DNA of 64,000 bases, taken from Lumbricus rubellus. Taxonomy: Eukaryota > Annelida > Clitellata > Crassiclitellata > Lumbricidae. The translations under genes and the position numbers were made by a program. Of this stretch, positions 46,284 through 58,200 are shown one piece after another. Positions within the stretch are counted from its first letter, which is position 1, and each line of letters opens with the position of its first letter. The notes under the pieces are model-generated. The model did no database searches and was not told the origin of the DNA. It saw nothing but the letters and a program-made list of their open reading frames with translations. The stretch spans positions 34,845,807-34,909,806 of the forward strand of contig OX243816.1 of assembly GCA_945859605.1 (NCBI GenBank). The letters run 5' to 3'.

Positions 46284-49200
46284 ATGTCACAGTGCGAGGG
46301 TGACAAGGCAGGCGACCCAGACGACAAGTGTCTTACGCTGGAGGACTTATCGGCGGCTGGAGTCTCTAACGCTGCAGAAGGTTCGAAGCTGAAGGATTTT
46401 CTTCTCTTACGCAAGGACCTGCTTCCCGTCTGCCATGACTCGTCCGATTTCACGGAAGACAACGCTAGCCTGGAAGCGAATTACGGTGACGAGAGTTCCT
46501 GCTGCGTCAGCGACGTCAGCAGTCTGTCTTTCCAAAATGCTGTACTTGACGACCCCGAATACAATTCCGGATACCCACTGCAGACCGCCGGAGAACGCTC
46601 TTCCGTCGGAAGTGACTGGATCGGAAACGACCTGCAGGATGCGAGCGAACTTTCGGAGACTGTCAGCGAGCTGCCTGATGAACCGCCGGAAATCTGCGAT
46701 GAAGTGGCAGAGAAAGGCGAATTGGAAGAATCGACGAAGGACGTGGTTTGCGATGATCAAGATCAAACTAATGATGCTGGTTGTGATGAAAATGTTCAAA
46801 ACAATCCCAGACTTCAGGAAAGTTCTGATGTGACAGGAGACGCAGATAGAATTGCATGTCAAGATGACACGACTGCACCTGTAGAGGCTGGTGACGTACA
46901 TGGCGGTCAGGAATTTAGGTTGCACGAGCGCAGAACTTCACCGAGAAAAACCGAAGAAGGCGAGGAAGTAACGACGAAAGACATTTCTGGAGATAAAGGA
47001 AGAAGAAGCTCGTCTGCAAAAAGTCAGCAGCTGTTAAAGAGCTCTCCTGGATTGGCACGACGAATGTTGGCTGGCGAAGGAAACACCGCCTCAAGTACGA
47101 GACGGTCAAGCGAAAGTCCGCATGGACACCGGCGAAGCGATGGGTTGGTGGACAGCGAGAATTCATCGAACGATGGAGCAGCATGTGGAGCAGGTGATCA
47201 AGAAAAACGGTCTGAAGATCAAGAGAAACGATCGAAGATTGACGATTCAGACGTTCAAGAGGCTAGTTCGGACGATCGTGTCGAACAACAGAAAGAGCAG
47301 GAGAAGCGGGACAAAATTGCGCACATAGACGCGCTGTACAAGCGTCAGATCGAGGCATTGATGCAGAATCAGGTCGACGACGAATCGGTCGATTCGTCCG
47401 GATCGGTGCCTGCCAAGGCGGCGACTAACATCGAGAACGAGTACAACTACGTCAAGTACGCACGCGTCCAGGACCAAGAGCTGTACTTCGGCATGCAGGT
47501 GGCGCAGGACAACGACCAGCACGAAGTTGGAAAGCGACTATCTTCCGTGTCAGACCACAGCCTAGATGGTAAAGATGGTAAAGATGGTAAAGAGTCCGCT
47601 CCGGAGACGTCCATGACCGGAAAGCACCCGTCAAAAGAAGTGGTAGAACCGGAGGAACAGAAGCAGCCTCCCAGTTTCGTCGTTGCGGCTGAGATCGACG
47701 TTGGAGAGAAGTCGCTTTCCTGCCACATGCCTTCGGTCGAGGATGGTCTTTCGAGCGGCCACGCCAGCGACTGCGATGAGACCGCGTCGTCGTCTCGACA
47801 TGATCCGAGCCCGGCCGAGGTCCTCAAGTCCCGTCGTAGGGCCGACGTCGTCGTTCTTTCGAGGCCTGACTCTCTCCCATTCGCGCTGGTCCCTGAAACG
47901 GACGAGGACGACGTCCCTGCGGTCCTGCCCGATGACTTGTCAAAGCCACGTCACAGGGATGTGGAGCAGGCCATACAAGATATCAAATCGGCGATTGAGA
48001 AAAGCAAAAAGGTGAAGCTCATCTCACCGACTGCCGCAAGTGATGACCAGACGAAGCAGGTCAGCGAGAACGTTCGAGAACCCGTCTGGATCACTAGGTA
48101 AGTGCTGCAGAAATTGCGATTGTTTTTGGGTTGGTAGGTGCTATGTAGTTTCACTTTAACGTCACTATGTGATAGCAAATATCGTTAGCGATGCCCTCCT
48201 CCTTTATTTAGGCTTGGGACTGGCACAGGTAGAGTGCAACCTGTGGCAGAGTTTTTTGGGTCTGGTTATTAAATGTATGTACTGCATCAGAGGTGTCAAT
48301 CAAATTGGAGTGTGTACTCTGAAAGTTCAGAACAGCTACGCAAATGTTAAACATGGAAAATGATAATTTCTTGTGTTTTGGTCTTTGTCTTCTTCTTGTT
48401 TTTTTTTTCCTTCACGCAAACGATTTCGCCATTCATCTTGGTGCTCTGCTCTTTTCTTTATCAGCCAATCCAGTAACATCGTTCTCAGTCTTCCTTTTGT
48501 CATCTTTCGTTGTAACCATTCTTTCCTCACTCGTAGTTTCATAGGTGGGAGTCTCCTCTCAATATGTGGCCCAGTCATTTTCTAGGCCAGCTTCCAGTTG
48601 TTCCTCAAAGGTATCTCTTTCATCCATCTTCTTTGGATGGTTTTGGATACTGAACACATATTGGTCCACATTGTTTCATATCTTGTACATTAGATAACTA
48701 ATGCTTTTGAGATAGCTCAATTTCATTGTCAATATGTTGCTCTTTGATTAAACTAGTTACTGAAATTTATGTCGAGAAAGAGATGACACTAATGTGAGAA
48801 AACTCTAAAAAAATTGAGGCTTCAGTATTTCTCTTGCCTGCTCTTCAAAAGTTTAGTAACAGCAGACACTAGTATGGCTTGAATTATAATTAATACAAGG
48901 TGTCTGGTGTCAAACACGAATGTTGTTGCATTGTACCAGACAATTTTGTCCTATAGATGACTTAAAAGTATTTAGTATCTTCAACCTATATTATTTCTAA
49001 AAAGTATTTTGCACATCGCTGGTCTTTGTGTGCGTTATTATTGCACTATTATGATTAGTTATTGCTGGACGACAGCCGAACAAGAGTGTAATGACCTGCC
49101 ATCAGTTGAAACCCATTCGTTTCAGGGTTTGCGACGGCTGGCTTGTCACACCTGGTCAGAAGATTAAACCAGTCGAGAGCCACATGTTATGTGTTCTTTA

Positions 49201-52200
49201 GCTGTGGCTGATGACACCTGGTAACATGTGGTCGCAAATGTGCCATTACTGGAAATTGCTACACTATACTATAGAGATTGGAAAAGGAAGTAAAAGCAGT
49301 CCTTTGCGCTTAGGATGGTGCTGCCTGGTGGGAAATGTGCAATATCTTCTTGCCTTAGTAGAAAGCACTGTACTATACGAAGTTGATAAAAGGGCAGTCC
49401 ACTATGTTAACGTCAAGCGACTTGTTGTCTTTAACCTTGGCGTTCTAGGGTAATTGAATAGTTCTTTTGGTTGCTGTCCCCTCTGATAAAACAGACAATA
49501 AATATGTTTTTATAAAGTGTAGTAAAAAAGGGACGTGAGAAAGGAAAAAGGGAGGACCAAGAACGCGATGGCTTGACATGATATGGGAGGATTGTCAGGA
49601 GATGGGTAGGTCTGTTCTGAATTTCCATAAATGAGCGTCTGCCGCGTGTAAGAGCGTCGCCAAAGCCATAAGTCAAAAAAGTAAAAATTGTATACACCTA
49701 ATTGTATTGCACCATGCCATACTGTATTAAATCACCGTGCGCATACGTGTTTACCTTAACTCATTCCCGCCTGAATTGTTCCGATACCTATTGGGTTTAT
49801 CGGGTCACCCGCGACCCGATCCGGCGGGAAAGAGTTAAGTAATGAACCTTCCTGTGCTATAGCTCAGTGTGCCATATCATATTGATCTGGTATTATATTC
49901 TGAATCCTTGATATCTAGGCCATATTAAAGGTTCATGAAACTGAAAAATATGTGTAGTTATGTTGCCATTTTCTTCTCAGTACTTTTACAGGCTTTTAAC
50001 CCTTTGCAGACGTGTGTGTACTAAAATGATTGGAAGACCAATAGAGTTCATTGGCAAAGTGTTAAAGTCATTAAATGTGAGTTTTGTGAATTTGCACGAA
50101 GGACACATGCAGAGACTTGAATATCATGCATATTTCATACATACCGCGTATCTGTATATGCATATAATGGCTAGATTATGTGCGTACTTGGTATGCACAG
50201 TCATTTACACATAGGGTGCAAATAATCGTGCACGCAAGTACACCACTGGCATTCTATAAATGTATGTTACGATTAAAAAAAACTATCCTGTTACGTTGCG
50301 TGTGTCTATGGCCACTGTTCGTATCGTTTTGCAGCATTCACTGTGGTCCGAGGTATGGCTTTGAATGTTGGATGTTATTTTAAATCAGATATTGTTCGAT
50401 GTATAATGTTGTATAATCGTTTTTGCTTTTGATTTTTTTTCAATGTTTACACCGCAAGTGTGTTTTAAATTTAGAAATATTTATTGTGACCCAGTCCAGA
50501 GCTTTGAATGTGAAGTTGTCAATAACTGGATCAATCATCAGGATTTAATTCGACGTGTCCTTTTAGGGAAGATAATGGGTTTGATTTGTTTGCCTCCAGG
50601 TAAGCTTCCCAAAGGTATGGAAATGTGCAATTTCTTTGCGCCTTAGTAGAATGCACTCCACCATACCAAGGCAATCAGAGTGCAGTTCCCTATGCTAACC
50701 CCAAGCAAGTTCCCTATGCTAACCCCAATCGAGTTCCCTATATGTTAACCCCAAGCAAGTTCCCTATGCTAACCCCAAGCGATTTCCCTATAGATGCTAA
50801 ACCAAAGCGCCTTCCCTATGCTAACCCCTTGGAAGCGACTTCCCTATGCTAACCCCAAGCGATTTCCCTATAGATGCTAAACCAAAGCAACTTCCCTATG
50901 CTAACCCCAAGCGACTTCCCTATGCTAACCCCAAGTGGTTTATTGTCTTTAACATTGACATTCCAGGGTAACTGAGCCGTTCTTTTGTTTGCTGTCTGCT
51001 CCGATAAAGCAGGAAATGAATTATTGAATAATTATGTTTTTACAATGCGTTGTAAAATTCTACAACACCTGACTGTATTGCAACAAACGCCACCGCCTAC
51101 CTCACACCTCTCTCATAATCTCTGCATTAGGCTACTTTATGCATTTCACACCTTAGCCTATAGGTTATAAATCTATTTCATCTCCTTTAGCTGCACATTA
51201 TATCCTGGGTTGGCCATTTAATTTTGTTAGCTTTGACAGCATAATTATGAGAGCAGCTCTGGGCGAGTGGCCAGGCCTCTTCCTAGTTGTCTGATCTTCA
51301 TACCAATAGCGTACAGTCAGTGTACTCATTATAGCTGAGTAGTAGGAGCAGGTGGAGCTGAAATCTTTTATAAAATTTCTGTCCAGATGGTGATTTGAAC
51401 TCTCAACCTCTTAGATGAAAGTCATGCTCTCTAACCACTAGACTATCCTGCACGGGTCCCCAAGTATCTATCCTATAGATGTTTATTATCAGATGTTATG
51501 TAATGATTTCGTACGTACTGTTGTCATGATGCATCTATGTTATCATAGCACTTCAAACAATAACGTTGTCCTCAAACACGTATGCATGCATGTTTTCCAG
51601 GGTCCTTTATACTTGTATTTTATTGTATTGGTTTGCATTGTGCTTAGTGTGGTGCATTGTCTTTATAATGATGCTACACTGATCTAAGGAAATTGACCAA
51701 TAAATCACTGTCTTTGGTCACAAGAGTTTATGATCCAAAGACATGATTATCGGAGATTAGTTATAAATCTTCATCATCTTAGTGACTAACAGTACTTCTC
51801 TTCAAAGGGCAGACCAAGACTGTAGATATTAAACATATAAAATATGATGGCATAACATCACATGAACTAACACGACGAAGGGACTAAGTGACTGAGGATG
51901 GCAGACTACTGTCAGTGGATATCATTTATTTATATACATCACTGCCAAATGTCAGGAACTGATGATGATGATGATGATGATGCGGCGGCGACGACGACGA
52001 CGATGATGATAAAAAAAGTCTGAGATTTAAATTTGTGGATAATGAAATAAAAAAATAGTCAGTTATAAATAGAATTGACTGAATCTACCTATTAGGGAGG
52101 AGACCTGTTTTCCCTGAAACGATATTAAAGCATATAAGCTGCTTTCGTATATTATGTGAAGCTGCCATGGTGATTTTCAATGCAAGCTGTCAAGGCATTG

Positions 52201-55200
52201 ATGTTTAGCACAGACACGAAAAAAATTAGCCGGAGTTGTTGGGTTGCAAAATGTGGAATGATATTCAGTGTGGCCAGCATATTTGACGTTCATCTAAGGA
52301 TCTTGATCCCTGTGTAGTGTATACATGTTCTCGTGGGAGTAATGGTCAATAAACAGCAAAAAGTCTAATGTGGCCGGTGCAATGCTGTGGGGTCATTCCA
52401 TGTCAAATACCATTATGATGTGTTGCTGGAATCTTAGATAATTTTGGATTTCTCACTGGAAGAGTAAGTAGAAATCTCAGGCTGTTCATTGCGAGTTGGT
52501 ACCAGAAACATGATGGGGGGGGGGGGAGGGGGGAGGGTAAATTTATGCAATATGGTGATGTTATGGGGGGGCTAGTATAAATCATCCAAAGTATTCAAGA
52601 ATTGAAGAAATTCCATGCGGTTGGCTTGGTAAGCATCACAATACCAGAATTCTGACAAAACAAGATATTTGCCAGCAAATGGTTTGAAATCCATCATTCC
52701 TTATTTGGAATGAAAATTGACTGCCATCAGATGTGTTGCCAGCTAAATCCTTATTTTCACGAGCAAGATAGTCTGGATACAATGAATACCGGTAACAACA
52801 ATATTCTGGCTACAATGAATAACAATGATATTCTGGCTAAAATGAATAACAATGATATTCTGGTTATAATGAATAACAATGATAGTCTGGCTGCAATGAA
52901 TAACAATGATAGTCTGGCTGCTATGAATAACAATGACATTCTGGCTACAATGAATAACAATGATATTCTGGCATTTGCTTTAAATGTAATCTCTGCAAAT
53001 ATTTGTTTTAATTACCATGGTACTTTATGCTACATAAAATTTCTGTACTGGACAACTTATGTCTTCTTAAATAGTGTCTGCACTTTCTAGTCACCGCTCA
53101 TAAAGGTGTGGCGGATCCGTTGGTTAAGCTTCTTATTCTGATTGCAGTCAAAGGGAGACGAGTATCGAACGCACATCGAACGCACTCTGTATATCGGTGA
53201 TGAAAGGGTTAAGAGCTTACAGCCAGTATTGTCTGGTTTTTGGCAATGTAAGGGTTATGAGCCGTGAAAGCTTTTCTGTGCATCGGCTTGATTGAAAGCA
53301 GCGTTGGTGGTGGTGATGGCAGTGATGTCTGTAACTGTGTCCCGAAGGCAGATCTTTGTTTGGCAGACGGTTGTGGATTGATCCATCCAGTCATTGAATT
53401 CGTATTTGAATTGCCACCTTTATTGTGCTGGTGGTGATGTCTACGATGGTTTGCTTTGAGACCATCACAATCACTACCCACTGTGTGCACTGTGCACTGT
53501 CCATTACATGTGCATGATGTAGGTAATTTAATATCTTGCACCTCTTTAATAACCTCTCAGAGGTTCAGATTTCTTCCAAATAATGGTAATTGAATTGTTA
53601 TAGCTATTATTATATTATTAATTATTGTTATATTATGAATTGTTAATATTATTATGATAATGATAAAAATAATTATGATAATGTGACGAATTAGATGTGG
53701 TGTTCGATAATCGATGGTGTAGTGGTTGGACTGTCAGTTTGAGAGGTTGGGGTTCAAATCTCTGCTTGGGCAGAAATTTGGTTTGAGATTTCTGCCCCAC
53801 ACGTGCCCCCTACTCAACGCAGCTATAATGAGTACACTGACCATACGTACACTGTTGGTGGGAAGATTAGACAGCGAGGGAGAGGACTGGCCATCCACAT
53901 TCACGCTTCATTCCCAAGGCTGGTGTAAGAGACGACTGTTCTTATATATTGCATTGTATTGTATTGTATATGAAAATTTATGAATTTATAAATTTTCTTT
54001 TTTCTTCCAAATTTTCTTCCAAATAATAATTGATAGTGACAATGACGATAGTAATGGAAATAATTATAATAATGTGATGAATTATTTGTGGTGTTCGATA
54101 GTATAATAGAATATGCATTTCAATTTGTAAAGTATACATAAAATTTATAAAGAATTTATATAGCTCAATCAAGGCCAATATAATTATATAGGACGTCCAA
54201 GACCAAACAATGAGGTACTGAGTTAGCAAATTCGGTAACAGTCGTTTTCTGGCTTTCGGGTTCAACGGTTAAGAAATATAGACTGAAAATGTACAATTTT
54301 TATGCTGATGTTAATTTTTTTCTATTGTGCATAGATCTAGAAAGTCTGTCTGTCCATTAAGAAATTTCATACATGAGAATTTACTGGAATGTATACACCC
54401 ATATCATATCTGTATGATTGTATATATCCGCATTTTGGTAGCAGAAATGTGGGTGCTTTACCTGGGTCATATAAGTACTTGGAAAATTTATTTGAATTTA
54501 TTGTTTTTGTGTTTAAGGGAGTTTACAGTTTTTGTTTTTGATGGATTTATGGATCTGCTTTTTGGAACATAGGCTTTAATAAATATTTGTGGAATGTTTG
54601 GCATGTTAGGTTGCACCAAATATTAATTCTTTTTGGCATTGATATCTTGTCTGTATTGTCTTGAATTTGATTGTATTTTAATCAAATAGTTTGGTTCATA
54701 ATTAATTTGATTTCGTATCACTTTAGTGAAACTCAAGTGCAATTTTTATGAAATAAAACATCTCTCTAAAATTTCAAATACATAAGTTATTGAATGCATG
54801 CATAATTTTTTACTGAAAGATGAATTTGTATTCTTTTTATTTTTGAATCATGTATGCTAATTAGATCATTTCTGAGGCACTAAATTGATCACATGCAAAG
54901 GAATTTGATTGTTTTTATTCACTTTCAATATTGTAGATAGAAAATCGATGACCAGTGTGAACTCGCTTTCGTGTTTGATTTTATGCGTCATTTTGTTGTT
55001 ACGACCTCCAGAGCTATTTTATTAACGCTTGTATTAGCAGTATTAGCAGACTTGCCATTCGGAAAGGAAACCGCAGTGTAGCACTAGATACTGACCTTGT
55101 TAGCAAATCCATTTCACATGCAGCAATTGCAGCTCATAGTTTACATGCAGTGCCATTAAAAGCATATCCCTTCCCCCTCTCCCCCACAACTTGACTTTAA

Positions 55201-58200
55201 AATGTTCTCCTGCCCGTACTGTATTTGTTGTGCTTTAATAGATCAGATTGGGTGTCAGGCAGTGCATGAAGATGTGGTGTATCCAATCTTTTCTGCAAGA
55301 TGCTGTTCTCCACTTACCGGATTGCAGTACCTTTTAAATGCTTTTAGAACGCATTGTATGCATTGCGAGAATTCTGATATTGGAATCAAATTGCATTCCA
55401 TTGATCAAGTAAAATCTAGGCTAGGGTACTGAATGCTGATGCTTAAAAAGTTTGTACTTGCAGCAGAGCTCTGAGCTTGGTTAAGAACTTAAGGCTACAG
55501 AAGATTCAAGATTTACAATATTTTGTTCTTGTGATTTACAGTATTTTTTTCGTGTAAGTTTAAAGCAACTGCCAGCTAGCTATCTAAGCTGCTTGAATAT
55601 TTATGACAATGACTGTCTTATGTTTTATTGATTTATTTGTTAGTTTATTTTATACCGAACTGCACAGTATAGCTTTTTAGTGTCCCTTAATATTATTATA
55701 TTGCAATGCAGGAAGGCACTCTGACCATAATCATAAATTTTATTTGTCCCATCTAACAAACTTGTAAGCAAATCAGTTCAAATGAAATACATACGGTCCA
55801 ATTAAGTCGAAATGAAGGCTAATGTTGGACAACATGGAAAGAAAATTCTACAAGGACCAAGGTCTCACTTTGCAGGGTCACCCTTTCATTAAGTAATATA
55901 CAGCCGTTGGTTTATTCAATTACACACCGGAGCAATATAACTCAACGGAGCAATATAACTCAACGTGTCTAAGTAGCGCACACAAATCAATCAATTATCT
56001 CAGCTGTCAAGTAAATCTTCCTTTAAATAGGCAAATGTTGGACAAACCTCCTATATCAACCGGGACCCTGTTCCAGGTGTTAGGGCTGGCACATTTTATC
56101 CAATACATGAAGGTATTAGTTCCGGAATATATATATATATATATAATTTATATATATATATGCATATATATAATTATAGGTCCGTGGTTGTTAGAGGAGC
56201 ATATATGCTGTAGGGATATAATTATATTCCAAATATAAATGTGAAGTAGTGATTGAATCTCTAGAGGTGTGAGGCTGTCATATTAGTTTATGATTTGATG
56301 GCCGCTGCATTGCTGTTTGCCTTGAACAGTGATGTCTGGAAACAGTAGACACTAATGTAGCCAAGAAGACTTACACTGAACTTTTTGGTTATAGAGCACA
56401 GTTGCCGTTAGTCAGACATTGACTCACTGATGTGACTTTTATAAAAGTAAACAGTTAAAAATTTGTCACATGGTAGATAGGTTTAGTGTGCTTTGACGCC
56501 AGACACTTGATCAATTTATGAACATTTTAGTTTCGCTTGTGCCTGATGTTAGCAATTTTATGATGTCGTGTTTTGGTAAAGTGCTTACAGGTGATACAAT
56601 AAGTCTATATTAACCCCCACCCCTACATTATTTAGAATATTTTTAGTTGCATGTACTGTCTTTATCCTGCTGAATAACTGTGTTATGTATTATTCCCATA
56701 AGTAAAAAATCATCCACTGATCAAGTTGCCCAATGTAGTTGATTTTTATGTTTTTACCATGGATGTAAGTTAGTGACATTTTTCATTTGGGATTTTGGAT
56801 CAGTTACGTGAAACTTTTGATACCGTCTCATGACATAATGTGGGGCGGTGGTCTAGTGGTGGCGTCGTTGCCTTGGAGCCGGAAGGTCCGAGGTTCGAAT
56901 CCACCTCCCCGCGTAAGGACCTTGGGCAAGTCCTTCAGACCTTCACTTACAATTGCTCAGCGCTTCGGCGTGAACCGATGCAGTGTCCGCTCTGCATCGG
57001 GAGCGCCTCTGAGTAGGGAGAGAGCTTGAAGGGGCGCTATAACAAGTGCACATACAAACAAACAAACAAATGTCCATGAGCTAATAAGTGTTACAGTACG
57101 TCACTAGGGAACAATTGTAATTGTATTCATAAAAATGATTTCAACTGAATCCTATCATGATGTTTATATTTGAAAGGTCTGCCTTAAAAGATTTTATGAA
57201 TGTTGTACTGCAGTAATTTAGCAGGACATCAATCTTACTAGCAACCAATGTAATAAATTGTCTGTGGTAGATATGATTGGCGAACCTGTAAATGGTTTTA
57301 AAATACCTCATCTGCCCACTTGTAAGAGAAAAACTATAAGTCTCTTTGGCTACGTTTTGGGGAGGGATGGGTATGAAGTGCTAGCAGCTTTATTTTACTA
57401 GCCGCAGTCCTCTCCCTTGCCATCTCACCTTCCCATTAACTCTTTCCCGCCGGATCGGGTCGCGGGTGACCCGATAAACCCAATAGGTATCGGAAAAATT
57501 CAGGCGGGAATGAGTTAACAGTGTACAGTTGGTGTGTTCATTATTGCTGAGTTGGCTATGAGGTGTATAGCAGAAATCTGAACACAAATTTCTGCCCTGG
57601 TGTGGATTTGCACCATGATCTCTCGATGGACAGTCCAGAACGCTAATCTCTGCATTTGAGAGCGCCTCTGAGTAGAGAGAGCTTGAAGGGGTGCCATAAC
57701 AAGTGCACATACAAACAAACAAACTGGTAAGGCACCCAGGAAATTGTGTGATTATTGAACTTTGGGCTGTGAATTTCTTTCTCTGCATTGCACAGGCATA
57801 AGGATTTTAAAGTTCTATTGATTCATTGTTATTGAGCCACACGGTCTGTTAGAAATGCTGCTGCTTAGTTCCTGTTCGAACACATCTTTTGGCCAGTATT
57901 TCTTTCTGTTGGAATTGTACTCCTGTTCGTCAGATATCTTTTGTAGACCTGTTTTCGTTGTTATTCTGTGGCAGGAAAGAACATGCAAAAGATGTGCCAC
58001 GTCAGCTTCCGAAGAACCTGAACGAGTCAACGCCGAGCGCTTCTTCGGCCATGAACCTTAAGGGTGAGCAGCACATGGAGGAGCTGGAGCATTTATAAGT
58101 TTTCTGACTTCATGAATGGTTGAAATATGGTATACTTGCATGTTTATATAGAAAAAATATATTGAATATTATTTATTGATCCACCAATAGCAAGCCACAG

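Noticed and set aside
46407..47827. Several antisense and alternate-frame open stretches over the APBA first exon
   Set aside because: Shadows of the long, GC-richer APBA exon; the main frame has the family motif and correct splice sites.
52710..53090. Protein gene with NNND repeats
   Set aside because: Frame arises from a 27-bp minisatellite in an APBA intron; flanking residues are low-complexity intron translation.
56841..56912. Functional tRNA gene
   Set aside because: The A- and B-box-like head is followed by the SINE body and LINE tail, other copies exist in the window, and the anticodon arm does not fold convincingly.
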